A stretch of DNA of 64,000 nucleotides from an archaeon (lineage in GTDB: Archaea; Nanobdellota; Nanobdellia; Pacearchaeales; GW2011-AR1), in assembly GCA_018697035.1 (NCBI GenBank), contig JABHSE010000002.1, positions 1 to 64,000 of the forward strand. Direction: 5' to 3'. Below, one piece after another: positions 34,701-43,768 of the stretch (positions within the stretch are counted from its first letter, which is position 1; every line of letters starts with the position of its first letter). The translations under genes were made by a program, and so were the position numbers. The notes beneath the pieces are model-generated. The model worked only from the letters and a program-made list of their open reading frames with translations, was not told the DNA's origin and ran no database searches.

Positions 34701-35087
34701 CATCTCGGCATTCATCTCATGAAACTTCGTAACCCGATAGTCCCCTCTATTATCATCCCATCTCAACCTATGCTGATTAGTAACCGCATTAACCAACGCG
34801 TCCTCTTTATCAAAAAAACCACTATTCGTAGGAAGATTATCCGGAGACGGAACGTTCCAAACTTTCCCAATCTTATTCAACTGCTTCCAAACTTCTTTTT
34901 TAGACTTCCCAGTCTTATCAGAAATCTGTTTCAATGTAGGAACCTGACGATTAAATATAGAAGGAGTAACATAAATAACAGAATTATTATTAGGAGATAA
35001 TTCGTCTATAGATTGCAAAAAAGACCTATCAGATTCATCAATCAAAAGTCTTTCTTTCAATACATCAGGCACAGCTCTTCCTCTCAT
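31773..35087 (-). CDS. Large protein with HTH-like N-terminus and metallophosphoesterase-like C-terminal region
   Basis: 1104 aa from the ATG at 35087. Residues ~40-80 (PTLKQISDKTGKSKKEVWKQ) look like a DNA-binding HTH. The C-terminal third has motifs in the order expected of calcineurin-like phosphoesterases: NDLHLGGYSTPG (~750), GTGNHWMGG (~925) and TSDRHHAG (~1015). The usual GNHE/GNHD is GNHW. The middle ~600 residues are charged and unrecognised. No signal peptide or TM is seen, so it is cytosolic. The family is not identified; nuclease or phosphatase activity is an inference from the motif order. Confidence 0.6.
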   Translation of the reverse strand: MRGRAVPDVLKERLLIDESDRSFLQSIDELSPNNNSVIYVTPSIFNRQVPTLKQISDKTGKSKKEVWKQLNKIGKVWNVPSPDNLPTNSGFFDKEDALVNAVTNQHRLRWDDNRGDYRVTKFHEMNAEMGFGQLYTNNEAFQGQNIFRKAMGLDAKLNSVHFQGGIMPEMIQIFGKAKNQRALMTGINKTGAAGNGDELKKVKQTLTLGDHEVTKKDMKNLTDYVVDTLGSLEEAGKSVAHEMLPLVENVPEHVPIHMYWSYNDVANMSEIEDTLNASLRKIHSKMKSVTKSLPKWREEWEGVRNDLGKSLIDKLVLERVYFHVNKEKSKSGDEFAHGGAGFGKLVDGYFHTVEGKDKAQFKKLKDRVRGEYEDITGKRIDGGVAEEQFSSEFFGIVNRIYDEHVTFGHLQRAHEGEQDNFGKVHNKISSLEDKICEAERFENALMAEGEGPAWFTGHIAITPMEAKALQMVKKKKYKDVYTEILIPELKRLSGKDLNIKLHTDSIINVNVPDPQDLIEGVELTADSPIGTTFTSFPRTNEQRSNEPLLNSAAELQGFHMGEVSERIKKGGSKPKTIGEFSKRNFSASDVYFSGYGSDGFMHQARFTIGPTTIKDEFRLQPEIAQYMKLTTRHNTSKLGELMLKGNRGTWHAKRMAKGGCTTGNVIYVEHADQSFQPIFVDDVVYEKIADEYGEEYSGLEKTLKETRGKLRGTKNVKAKEKCRDLINETKKRIGEIHEAVSPQLYNVLLQNDLHLGGYSTPGRPSLVDGIEASQLVAAQAFGLDGIQYGIMTEAMNGEMGYRDFDSKREGGHGSKRSSVEFMRDLGLIEAKMRESGMTDSQVIEHIKTYTKEFEESKPQFLPETQVALFQQAVQPINEELMDNGMRLYVGTGNHWMGGKRGSGMSEGDVICNLFDGNYLDQGMLIKGKEASGQSYSYETVNIPSVDGNGIPAVITHKLKSGKTEISHIPKHLVGTRTPAMYCFTSDRHHAGVGAEKGKMFVLDTGKQPTVPYVDMIGKVSSLRGAMVAQYGAGGEQIIGARHFMDSVTDKISGWDYTAGVLKECKSFLEEAVMDNSLVTQKRKIDYMHEKNKGRFDLVDAKYGK

Positions 35088-35215
35088 GCTAACCCAAAAA
35101 ACCAATATTCTTTTTAAAGAAGTATATAGTCGAATATAGGTAATCATAAAATAACACAATAACAAATCCACACCATCATCAAAAGAAATATATAATATAT
35201 ACACCTCACAATATC

Positions 35216-35434
35216 ATGAAAAAACTAATCAAAATAAAAGACTGGTACATCCTCCCATCATGGGCAAGAGGCCTCGCAATCGGAACAGTCATCGGCTCCA
35301 TTCTAATAATACCCACAGCCTTCCTAGTCAAAAACTACTTCACCCTCCTCATTCCAATGATAATCCTCCTTACTTGCTCTATAATCGGAATGATAATCAC
35401 ACAAAAACGAAAACACTTCGGACTATCTCACTAG
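35216..35434 (+). CDS. Small two-TM membrane protein
   Basis: 72 aa: MKKLIKIKDWYILPSWARGL, then two hydrophobic helices (~20-38, ~43-62) and a basic tail. A TATA box TATATAATATATAC at 35189-35202 lies 15-25 bp upstream. Function unknown. Confidence 0.6.
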   Translation: MKKLIKIKDWYILPSWARGLAIGTVIGSILIIPTAFLVKNYFTLLIPMIILLTCSIIGMIITQKRKHFGLSH

Positions 35435-35435
35435 A

Positions 35436-35831
35436 CTACTTTTTATTCTTAACCTTAATCTCAACAAACCCCTTCCTATTATCTTTCAAGAAATACCAAA
35501 CCACCCCACCAACAACCAACAATCCACTAAGCAAAACCAAAACAACCTTCCAACTAATACCCTTAACAAAATTTAAAACATCCTCATATCCTTCTTCAAT
35601 AGCACCGACCTCTTCTTCACCTGCTCCATCCTCATCCTGAACATCATCTTCCTCTTCTTCCTCTTCTTCCACAACACTAGCGTTCGTAGTCACACCAGCT
35701 CCACCCCCACCTCCGCCACCAGACCCAGTATCAGTAGCAGCAGCGGTAGGAACAACAATATTATATCCCGCACCAGCAACCAAACTAAACATTAAAACAA
35801 ACATTAAAACAAAAACAGATTCTCTTCTCAT
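35436..35831 (-). CDS. Secreted or anchored acidic small protein, partner of the Cys-rich surface protein
   Basis: 131 aa: signal peptide (1-21), a Gly-run linker (~36-46), a Glu/Asp-rich stretch (~55-75) and a C-terminal TM helix (~97-115) with basic tail. The start follows the stop of the ~1560-aa Cys-rich gene by 1 bp. It may anchor that protein, which itself lacks a membrane helix at its C-terminus (inference). Confidence 0.65.
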   Translation of the reverse strand: MRRESVFVLMFVLMFSLVAGAGYNIVVPTAAATDTGSGGGGGGGAGVTTNASVVEEEEEEEDDVQDEDGAGEEEVGAIEEGYEDVLNFVKGISWKVVLVLLSGLLVVGGVVWYFLKDNRKGFVEIKVKNKK

Positions 35832-35832
35832 C

Positions 35833-38800
35833 CTAAAATCCTAGTGACACCGGAACTTGACAAGCTGTTATGCCAGTACCGCCCGATTCACAATTTACAT
35901 AATCATCAACGTCCTGAGCACCGGCCCCAACGTCATCAACGAAATTAAACGTATTAGCAGCAGCATATGTGATAGGAACATTCATCTGGATATAATCACT
36001 AGCTCCACCAAGATGCATCTCATCAATTAACTTATTCCATTTCTTCAAACTAGAATTCATCCCCATCATATTAGTATCAGCATCACAAATAAACGCGTTA
36101 GTCATATCAATCTTCACCGGCTCATAAACATTAACTCCATAAAACCCTATACTCAAATCGTCATCACAATTACTATGCACCGTAAAATTCATATTCTTAG
36201 TTACTGAAGTGTTGGTCTTAATCCCTACGTCGAATGTTGTAGGAACTCCACTAATATTAAATGTCTCAGTAAAATTATAGCCCGTCTTATTCAAAGCAGG
36301 AATATCAACGGTATACCCATCTGGCAAATCAAGCTTAAAAATAAACGCCTTATCGACCTGGCTCGTCTTAGTAGTAAAATTAGAACAAGCAGAAAGAGCA
36401 CAATTACTAGAAGGGTCACACGTCTTAACCTTATAATAATAGACAGTTCCATTTTCTAAATCAAATCCTAAACTAGTCGTCTCATCTATTAAATCCAAAG
36501 CATGAAACGGCTTGAAATTAGAATAATTCTGATACGTCTCAATCCCAACATCATTAATAGTAGCATTCAATATCTTACAAGTAGAATCATCAAGATAAAA
36601 TTTAACACTCATGTTCGACGGCTCATTGGTATCTATCTTCATAAACGCACCGTCAGAAAGCTCATCTACTTCATTATATATCACAGTAGGAGCAACCTTA
36701 TCTGTAGCGTTAGCAGAAAATGAAAATGAAGCCCCACTCGCGCACTTAGGAGTAAACGCACAAACAGGATCCGCACAATCAGCCAATCCGTCCTCGTTAT
36801 CATCAACTCCATTCATACATTCCTCAAAAACATTAAACCCAAACTTTTGTACATTCTTACATTTAGGATCTTTCGTGCTAGGATTAGAACAATCTATAAA
36901 ACCGAAATCAATACTTCCTGGAGTATAATATCCCGGACCAACATAATCAGAAGGACTCGTTACAGAATCAGAACTATTTGCGCTAGCCATATAAACCCTC
37001 ATGTTAGCAGTTTTACTATACTCCGAAAAAGACTCCAAATCTTGCGAACTAACTGCAACCATAACCCCTGATATCTCTCCACAGCTCATCTGCTTATTCG
37101 TACTAACAAGAGCATTCGTAGCAGTCCAAGTACCACTACTACATCTCATCAATTGCTTAGTCTCGGTAATCCCGGTAACACTATCGTTCCTCGCAATATA
37201 ACTAATTCTAAATTCATAACCAGGATAACTAGCATCTCCTATAGCATTACAACCACCTGTCTCACTGCCGTCAGTATCTAGATACCAATAAAATTTACCA
37301 GAGCTATTTCCCGCACCCAGTGTCCCCGTAGAAATTGTACCATTCATACCCATTCCTGCACCGACATTACGGCCATTACAAATGATTGAATCACTTATAT
37401 TGAATATCCCCGCACCAAAATTCAAACCTTCAGCACCAACCCTCATTCCCATTCCCATAATATCTACCTCATCACTAACCCCCAACTCAGCTTCGGGACC
37501 ATACTGTCCAAAAGCATTTCCTGAATCCATAGCAAGCTGATGAACATCTCCCCCTTTCGAATCTCCAAACTGCTGATATTCCCCCTTATCCATACACCAA
37601 CCAGAAGGCTCAGTAGCAGATTTATTATTATTAGAATAAGTATCGTTCTTATATGTACAGGTGACACTCGCAACATTACAACCAGTCTCGTTCCCATCAT
37701 ATTGCCAACATCCTGTCTGACCATCAGCTCCAGTTTGCCCCATCATCATAAACATCTCTGGCTGACAGGTAGCGCTCATATCTCTCCATTCACATAAGCC
37801 AGAACTAGCACCGCCAACATCACCACACGCACTCTCATTCAAAGTCCAATCCATACACGCTACATTACACCAGCCACCCTGGTCAGAGTACTGGTCCTCT
37901 TGCCAAGTACAATTAGTCGCAGCTCCACAGGTAGTCACATTCAAATCCATACAATCAGTAAATGGTTTATAATCACAGAATCCTGCACCTGGGTTATTAT
38001 CACACCAATCAGTCCCACTACCATCACCTGCACACCATGTATCATTCTTCCACTGACACTGCGCAGAACCTCCGCCACAAGTAGATTCATTAGAATATTG
38101 CCAACAATTAGCTGTATCCATCTTAGTCTTATTTAGGTCACACATCTCAGCCGCGCCCATCATTCCAACAGACTCATTAGTACATCCAGCCGTAGCTCCA
38201 CAGGTAGCTAGGTCATTATCAAACTTCCAACAATTAGCTCCAGGCATGTCACACCATCCATCACTATTCCAAGTATCATTTAACCACGTACAGTTTAATC
38301 CACTAAAAGCCTCAGTTTGATTACACCCTCCCTCTGTAGTCTCCGCAAAACAATCCCCACCAATTGCGCTCCCTCCACAGAAATTATCAAATCCACAATC
38401 CGGGTCTGCACAATCAACCATCTGGTCGTTATCGTTATCAATACCATCGAAACAAATCTCACCAGCATATCCCTCTGGACTACATAAATTCGAAGTCGTA
38501 TCCCATGAACACTCAATCGAACTAGCCTGGCAATCAGTAGTATCATAGCACGAGAAACAATCACTGTCACAAACCTTCTTAGATTTATCCACACAATATC
38601 CATCAGCAGTCATGTTTCCATTTTCACTCTCATTAACCCATTTACAACCAACTCCGGCATTAGCAACACTACCCGCACAGGCACCATAGGCATCATTCAT
38701 AAAATCACAATCTTCACAATTAGTATTACAATCTCCCGAACCTGCAGTCTCCATCTCTTGTGGATAATCACACCATCCGAGTCCATTAAACGCCGAAGTT

Positions 38801-40515
38801 CCAGCGGCATCATTCGTCCAGGCACAATATCCCAATGCCGAACCAGTACATGCAGCCGCTGCCGTAGTGTTATCCACCCAAGCAGTCCCATTGCCCTGAA
38901 ACTCACAAGCCCAACACGAAGTATCACAATTCGCTTTATTCGCCTCCTGTCCACCATCATCAACATCAAAGAATCCCGTCATCTCACACCAAGAGTCCTG
39001 CTTCAAAATATCATTCTCTAAATAATACTCAGTCTGCCAAGTCCCACCAGAAGCAGTACAAGAAATTTCACTACCAATTCCTCCAAGGTCAGTTTCTCCA
39101 CCAGAACCAAACACAGCGTTAGAATTAAAAGTACAATTTTTAATAATAGTAGAAGCATTATCCCAAGTGCATGGCATCATAAATTCCTCAATCAACTGAG
39201 AGCACATTGTATAATTATTCTTAGAATTTGGATGCTCACAAAATGGTACCGGTGGCTCAGCCTTCCTACCATCACTATCAACACCTGCAGTACAATATGC
39301 CCCAATATTAACAGTTGTATTACCCCATGCACAATTTGGTAATGGACCATACTTACAGGCAGACTTTATCTGAATATCCGTACAAACTAAATTAGCACTA
39401 TTATTAGCATTAACATATAATGGATCCCCTGCCACATGCCCTTCACACCATCCGGCATTGACGCCACTACCACAAATATTATCAGATGAAGCATTATCCA
39501 CCCCATTTATACCTCCGTCGGCAGTACAATATGCGCACCCAGTAATATTTCCACAAACATTCGGCTGATTATCAGCAAACCAACAATGAGCTCCGCCTCC
39601 AAACATAAAACCACCTCCCCCAAACATACCTCCGCCATCAGTAGGCATAATACAATCCCCAGTAGAATTATACCATCCACCCTGATCAAAACAAGAATCA
39701 GTAGTATTATACGCTCCAAATCCTCCGCCTCCATAAGCATCATCACATTCCTCCTGCCCGCTATCATTAACCCAATTACAAGGCATATACAAACTATTCT
39801 TCAAAGTATTACATTGCGTTTCATTACCATCCGCAAAACTACAACTCTGCGACATACACCATCCATCACTATAACTAGAATTTTCATAATAACAAACACC
39901 ATCAAAAACTGCAGCACAAGTAGACTCGTTCCCATCATAACTCCAACAGCCAGCCTGATCACAACATCCGATATCATCCGAAGTAGCAGAAGGATTTTTA
40001 TTTTGAGCATCCGTCAAAGATTTAATATTACACCATGTATTTTCATTCGCAGCATTAGGTTGCCAAATATAATTATTAAGGCCACACGCTGCCTTATCTC
40101 CATTATATTGCCAAGCACCATCCTCCATTCCTCCCCACATCTCATCACCATCCCAATCCTGCATACATCCTCCAGGAGCACCCTGAGTCCCATTAGGATA
40201 CCACATAGTAAAATAAGGATCCCATGTACAATTCATAGCACCGTTATTTGCATCACAAGCAGTAGAGTTAGTGCCATCGTAATCCCAACAACCTATATCC
40301 ATACAACATCCAGGACTCTGGTCACACCAAGGATCTTCCGCACTAGTCTCCCAATTACAAACACCTCCGCCATTAGAAGCCGTACAAGTAGATTCTAAGG
40401 TTCCACTATACTGCCAACAATCATTAAAGTCAGCAACAACAAAATTCAAGCTAAACAGGATACTAAAAACTAACAACACGCCTAACAACAAAAACCTTAA
40501 CGACTTCATCACCAT
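35833..40515 (-). CDS. Giant secreted Cys-rich repeat protein
   Basis: About 1560 aa; signal peptide MKSLRFLLLGVLLVFSILFS. Residues ~30-1000 consist of ~20 irregular Cys/Trp/Asn-rich units such as CTWLNDTWNSDGWCDMPG and NCWKFDNDLATCG. Two calcium-binding-like loops are FDGIDNDNDQMVDCADPDC (~700) and MNGVDDNEDGLADCADPVC (~1250). The C-terminal part has Ig/fibronectin-like beta segments. An extracellular, disulfide-rich, Ca-binding surface protein is inferred. The start may be the Met at 40515 or 40509; both precede the signal peptide. Next to a small anchored partner. Confidence 0.75.
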   Translation of the reverse strand: MVMKSLRFLLLGVLLVFSILFSLNFVVADFNDCWQYSGTLESTCTASNGGGVCNWETSAEDPWCDQSPGCCMDIGCWDYDGTNSTACDANNGAMNCTWDPYFTMWYPNGTQGAPGGCMQDWDGDEMWGGMEDGAWQYNGDKAACGLNNYIWQPNAANENTWCNIKSLTDAQNKNPSATSDDIGCCDQAGCWSYDGNESTCAAVFDGVCYYENSSYSDGWCMSQSCSFADGNETQCNTLKNSLYMPCNWVNDSGQEECDDAYGGGGFGAYNTTDSCFDQGGWYNSTGDCIMPTDGGGMFGGGGFMFGGGAHCWFADNQPNVCGNITGCAYCTADGGINGVDNASSDNICGSGVNAGWCEGHVAGDPLYVNANNSANLVCTDIQIKSACKYGPLPNCAWGNTTVNIGAYCTAGVDSDGRKAEPPVPFCEHPNSKNNYTMCSQLIEEFMMPCTWDNASTIIKNCTFNSNAVFGSGGETDLGGIGSEISCTASGGTWQTEYYLENDILKQDSWCEMTGFFDVDDGGQEANKANCDTSCWACEFQGNGTAWVDNTTAAAACTGSALGYCAWTNDAAGTSAFNGLGWCDYPQEMETAGSGDCNTNCEDCDFMNDAYGACAGSVANAGVGCKWVNESENGNMTADGYCVDKSKKVCDSDCFSCYDTTDCQASSIECSWDTTSNLCSPEGYAGEICFDGIDNDNDQMVDCADPDCGFDNFCGGSAIGGDCFAETTEGGCNQTEAFSGLNCTWLNDTWNSDGWCDMPGANCWKFDNDLATCGATAGCTNESVGMMGAAEMCDLNKTKMDTANCWQYSNESTCGGGSAQCQWKNDTWCAGDGSGTDWCDNNPGAGFCDYKPFTDCMDLNVTTCGAATNCTWQEDQYSDQGGWCNVACMDWTLNESACGDVGGASSGLCEWRDMSATCQPEMFMMMGQTGADGQTGCWQYDGNETGCNVASVTCTYKNDTYSNNNKSATEPSGWCMDKGEYQQFGDSKGGDVHQLAMDSGNAFGQYGPEAELGVSDEVDIMGMGMRVGAEGLNFGAGIFNISDSIICNGRNVGAGMGMNGTISTGTLGAGNSSGKFYWYLDTDGSETGGCNAIGDASYPGYEFRISYIARNDSVTGITETKQLMRCSSGTWTATNALVSTNKQMSCGEISGVMVAVSSQDLESFSEYSKTANMRVYMASANSSDSVTSPSDYVGPGYYTPGSIDFGFIDCSNPSTKDPKCKNVQKFGFNVFEECMNGVDDNEDGLADCADPVCAFTPKCASGASFSFSANATDKVAPTVIYNEVDELSDGAFMKIDTNEPSNMSVKFYLDDSTCKILNATINDVGIETYQNYSNFKPFHALDLIDETTSLGFDLENGTVYYYKVKTCDPSSNCALSACSNFTTKTSQVDKAFIFKLDLPDGYTVDIPALNKTGYNFTETFNISGVPTTFDVGIKTNTSVTKNMNFTVHSNCDDDLSIGFYGVNVYEPVKIDMTNAFICDADTNMMGMNSSLKKWNKLIDEMHLGGASDYIQMNVPITYAAANTFNFVDDVGAGAQDVDDYVNCESGGTGITACQVPVSLGF

Positions 40516-40568
40516 CTTAATTAATATTGTTAACAATGTATACTACTTAAAACTTACGCAAAACAGCC

Positions 40569-41615
40569 TCAAACATCAATGTCCCGCAAACCATCAGTCT
40601 CAATCATAAACACCGTTTCATTATCCGGCAAATCCGGAGAATCAATCAACTTACAAACTCTCGAATCCTTTTTCCCCCGCCTCAAATACATCCGATAAGT
40701 ACAGGCATGCCCAACAATATTCCCACCAATAGCCTTAGTAGGATCCCCAAACATCTGCGCCGGATCACTCATCACTTGGTTCGTAACATAAACTGCCAAA
40801 TTATTCTGCTCAGCAATCCTCATTAAATTATGCAAATACCGATTCAACCTCTGCTGTCTATCCGCAAGCATCCCTCGCCCCGAAAATTCCGCCCTAAAAT
40901 GCGCAGTCAAAGAATCAATAATCATCAACCTAATCGGCTCGCCTTCCTTAATCAGCTCCGCAACCCTATCAAGCAACAGCATCTGATGGTCCGAATTAAA
41001 AGCCCGAGCAACCAAAATATTCTTCAATACCTTATCAGCGTTAGCACCAATCCCCTCAGCGAACTGCCTAACCCTCTCAGGCCGAAACGTTCCCTCCGTA
41101 TCAATATAAACAGCCTTACCATTCGCCCCACCCTGATCAAGCGGCAGCTGAACACCAACAGCCAAAGACAAAGCCAACTGAGTCTTCCCCGAACCAAAAG
41201 CACCGAAAGCCTCAGTAATCGCCTTAGTCTGTATACCTTTTCCCCCCAAAAGATTGTCTACATTTTTAGATCCAGTAGTAATATTAAACAACTCCTTACG
41301 CTTCTCCTCGTGCTCCAAACCCGAAACAAATCCCATATCCATCATCTTCCTCGAAGCCTGAATCGCCTTCCTCGCAACCGACTCACTCATCCCCGCCATA
41401 TCACTCAAAGCAGACGGAGTCAAAACAGCAAGCCCCATCAACTCATAAATCCCGGCAGCCTCTAATTTCGCAACAGCACCAGGACCAACACCAGGCAAAT
41501 CAATCAACTGCGGCCCCTTATCTTCTTTAACAACCTTTTTTTTCACCGGCTTCACAACCTCAACATCCCCAGAAACAGCCTCTTTAACTTCATCAATATC
41601 CTTCTTAGCAACCAT
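40569..41615 (-). CDS. radA: RadA recombinase
   Basis: 348 aa. The N-terminal HhH domain (LIDLPGVGPGAVAKLEAAGI ~35-55) is followed by the RecA core: Walker A GAFGSGKTQ (~138), VYIDTEGTFRPERV, Walker B LMIIDSLTAHFRAEF, and DRQQRLNRYLHNLMRIAE with the L2 region NQVMSDPAQMFG. It catalyses strand exchange in homologous recombination. The ATG at 41615 is preceded by CTTATAAAG ~27 bp upstream, so the longer frame from 41660 is rejected. Confidence 0.96.
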   Translation of the reverse strand: MVAKKDIDEVKEAVSGDVEVVKPVKKKVVKEDKGPQLIDLPGVGPGAVAKLEAAGIYELMGLAVLTPSALSDMAGMSESVARKAIQASRKMMDMGFVSGLEHEEKRKELFNITTGSKNVDNLLGGKGIQTKAITEAFGAFGSGKTQLALSLAVGVQLPLDQGGANGKAVYIDTEGTFRPERVRQFAEGIGANADKVLKNILVARAFNSDHQMLLLDRVAELIKEGEPIRLMIIDSLTAHFRAEFSGRGMLADRQQRLNRYLHNLMRIAEQNNLAVYVTNQVMSDPAQMFGDPTKAIGGNIVGHACTYRMYLRRGKKDSRVCKLIDSPDLPDNETVFMIETDGLRDIDV

Positions 41616-41656
41616 AATAGGCAAAATCCATTTCACTTTATAAGGATTTATATCAT

Positions 41657-42100
41657 TCAAAAGAGACTATTGAAAACCAACCAAACATCTAGCAACAATA
41701 CCAACACAAACAAAACATCCTCAACCCAACTCCCACTCCTAATAAATCCCCGAACCCTAAACCCAAAAGGCCAAAAAACTTTCAACCCCATACAAGTAAA
41801 GCAATCCAAAACTAAATGAGAAACATATCCAATAAAAAATCCGAAACCAGCCCAAAGATTAAACAACCCAACAACCGACGACAAAACCAAACACCCAACC
41901 AAACTATGCAAAAACCCTCGATGCCTCAAAAACCAAGCCACAAACCAAAGCCTCTTCCCAACCTTACTCTTCAAGGAATCAACATCAACAAAAACACTCC
42001 CAAGCAAAACAAAACCCAAAACGAATCCGGGCATCTCAACAAACCTATCCAAAATAAACCACACTAAGACACCAAACAAAACATGAGTCCGAAACAACAT
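41657..42100 (-). CDS. YdjM-like membrane-bound metal-dependent hydrolase
   Basis: 147 aa from the ATG at 42100 (MLFRTHVLFG). It has a set of TM helices and the family motifs DVDSLKS, FLRHRGFLHSL and GYVSHLVLDCFTCMGLKVFWPF. The His/Asp residues fit a membrane-embedded metal hydrolase (YdjM/DUF457). The substrate is unknown. A TTTATAATT TATA box lies at about 42121-42129. The frame overlaps the region upstream of radA but not its start. Confidence 0.8.
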   Translation of the reverse strand: MLFRTHVLFGVLVWFILDRFVEMPGFVLGFVLLGSVFVDVDSLKSKVGKRLWFVAWFLRHRGFLHSLVGCLVLSSVVGLFNLWAGFGFFIGYVSHLVLDCFTCMGLKVFWPFGFRVRGFIRSGSWVEDVLFVLVLLLDVWLVFNSLF

Positions 42101-42150
42101 CAAATAATAACCCAATCTAAAATTATAAACCTAACCAACCAATTGGAAGT

Positions 42151-42233
42151 CTCAATAGATTAAGACGAGACGCAGGGTTGCGAAGTGTGCAGACGCACAT
42201 GAGTGTTCCTGCAACGAAGTATTAAGCATTGAG
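42151..42233 (+). repeat. Structured gene-end element, copy E1
   Basis: Core GCAGGGTTGCGAAGTGTGC then AGAC then GCACATGAGTGTTCCTGC: stems GCAGG/CCTGC and GTGTGC/GCACAT. The outer arms CTCAAT/ATTGAG flank it, the right arm lying in the last codons of the RPA gene. It is one of three homologous copies (52892, 59501) with compensatory changes. Confidence 0.7.
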
Positions 42234-43163
42234 AGTTTCAATTAAAGCCTCAACATCTACTTTTTCGACGCTATTCGCCACAATCTCCAAATTATTAAAC
42301 AGCTGATTCCTATTAACTCGTCCACTCAAATAAATTTCAGTCCCAAGCAAATCATCTCGAAATGCGGCAGCCTTCACCTCATCACTCAAATCTTCCTCAG
42401 GAATCAACAACTTAATCTGGTCCGAAAACATAACAACCCTTATACTCTCGACTCCATCATCCAAAACAAAATTCAAAATCGCTCGGTCTTTCTTCTCGAC
42501 AACTCCATGCTCCGCACATTTGAAAACGCCATCATCTCCCAACATACCCTTCTTATTACAAGTCGGACAAACCGAATAAAACCTGGGCTGAAAAACCTGT
42601 ACAACAATACCCCTCGCCTTCACACTCATCCCTTGCCGAACCTCATCTAAACCAACTTCACTCGCAGCCGGCGCATTCTTAACCTCCGCCATTTCAACCG
42701 AACTCTTCTTCAATTCTCCAAAACTAGACAAATGAATCTCCGAATCTCTCGTCGACCCATTCTTAATCTCAACAACATCCCCAACCTTAATCAACTCATC
42801 CTCGATCATCGCAATATGATTCGTATCCCACAAAACAACACGTGTACTTCCACTATCGTCCGCCAAAATAAAATTCGCAACCTTCCCCTTCCGATCATTC
42901 TTCTCAAACTCACGAACAGGAAAAATATTCATAATCTTCCCCACAACATTAACCTTCCGAAGACCTCCAATCAACTCCGCAACCTTCAAATCTTCATCTT
43001 CAAAACTAATTCCAAGTTCAGCCGAAATAATCTGCGCAGCTCCCTCTTTAGAAATCAACCCCGACAACTTCGCCTTCTTCGCCTCAATCTTCCTCTCAAC
43101 CTCAGCCCGCTCCAAACCAGAAGCCTTTGCAATCCGATCAACCAACAACTCATAATTCTTCAT
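42222..43163 (-). CDS. Replication protein A (single-stranded DNA-binding, RPA-like)
   Basis: 313 aa from the ATG at 43163 (MKNYELLVDRIAKASGLERA). An N-terminal helical region is followed by an OB fold (VNVVGKIMNIFPVREFEKND..VANFILADDSGSTRVVLWD, ~70-125). A second OB-like domain holds a zinc finger CPTCNKKG ... CAEHG (~210-230). It coats ssDNA in replication and repair. The 3' end is part of structured element E1. Confidence 0.88.
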   Translation of the reverse strand: MKNYELLVDRIAKASGLERAEVERKIEAKKAKLSGLISKEGAAQIISAELGISFEDEDLKVAELIGGLRKVNVVGKIMNIFPVREFEKNDRKGKVANFILADDSGSTRVVLWDTNHIAMIEDELIKVGDVVEIKNGSTRDSEIHLSSFGELKKSSVEMAEVKNAPAASEVGLDEVRQGMSVKARGIVVQVFQPRFYSVCPTCNKKGMLGDDGVFKCAEHGVVEKKDRAILNFVLDDGVESIRVVMFSDQIKLLIPEEDLSDEVKAAAFRDDLLGTEIYLSGRVNRNQLFNNLEIVANSVEKVDVEALIETLNA

Positions 43164-43227
43164 ACCCAAAAAAACCAACTTCACTATTTAAGTATTATTG
43201 AGATACACTACATCCATGATTTGATAA

Positions 43228-43539
43228 TTAATCAAAATCATCTATCAAACTTGTAAGAAGACTATCAGCCCTCTCGATATCTTCATTGGTAGTTAGGCGA
43301 TCTATGATACCAGAATCGTCATAATATACCATAAACTTTTCAAAGAGTTCCTTGGATTTTGCACTAGCATAACCATCAAGAATAACACACTCGGTATCTG
43401 CTATCACCCCCTGAAACCAATTATTCCTCACCTTATGTCTCCCAGTATCAGTATTACTATGTAAAATCACTACAGGAATTTCGTTACTACATTCATCTCT
43501 AAGAAATTTCAGATGCCCTAAATATTCTGTACCGTCCAT
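43228..43539 (-). CDS. Hypothetical acidic protein
   Basis: 103 aa from the ATG at 43539 (MDGTEYLGHLKFLRDECSNE), then IPVVILHSNTDTGRHKVRNN and GVIADTECVILDGYASAKSK. The alternating beta/alpha pattern could be a small Rossmann-like or response-regulator-like fold, but this is not established. A TTTATAAA box (43559-43567) lies ~25 bp upstream, supporting this start over a longer frame running through hairpin H3. Confidence 0.55.
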   Translation of the reverse strand: MDGTEYLGHLKFLRDECSNEIPVVILHSNTDTGRHKVRNNWFQGVIADTECVILDGYASAKSKELFEKFMVYYDDSGIIDRLTTNEDIERADSLLTSLIDDFD

Positions 43540-43587
43540 ATCTTCAGAAATTCCATTCAATTTATAAAACTTCTCAAAACCCAAAAT

Positions 43588-43634
43588 TTCCACAGGAAAG
43601 CGTGGCGTCGAAGATGCTACGATTTCCTGTGGAA
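43588..43634 (+). repeat. Dispersed hairpin, copy H3
   Basis: TTCCACAGGAAA pairs perfectly with TTTCCTGTGGAA; the inner stem is CGTGGCGTC-gaa-GATGCTACG with G-T pairs. It lies just upstream of the promoter of the hypothetical gene at 43228-43539. Confidence 0.75.
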
Positions 43635-43768
43635 TATTATTACACCGGTACATCAGATTGCAACACAAAACTTACGCTCCACCAGGAGTGCCTACTGGGT
43701 GAACCAACATAGATTAATTATAAAACTTAATCAGTAAGTTTTATAAACCAAAATCAAGACATCTAAAT

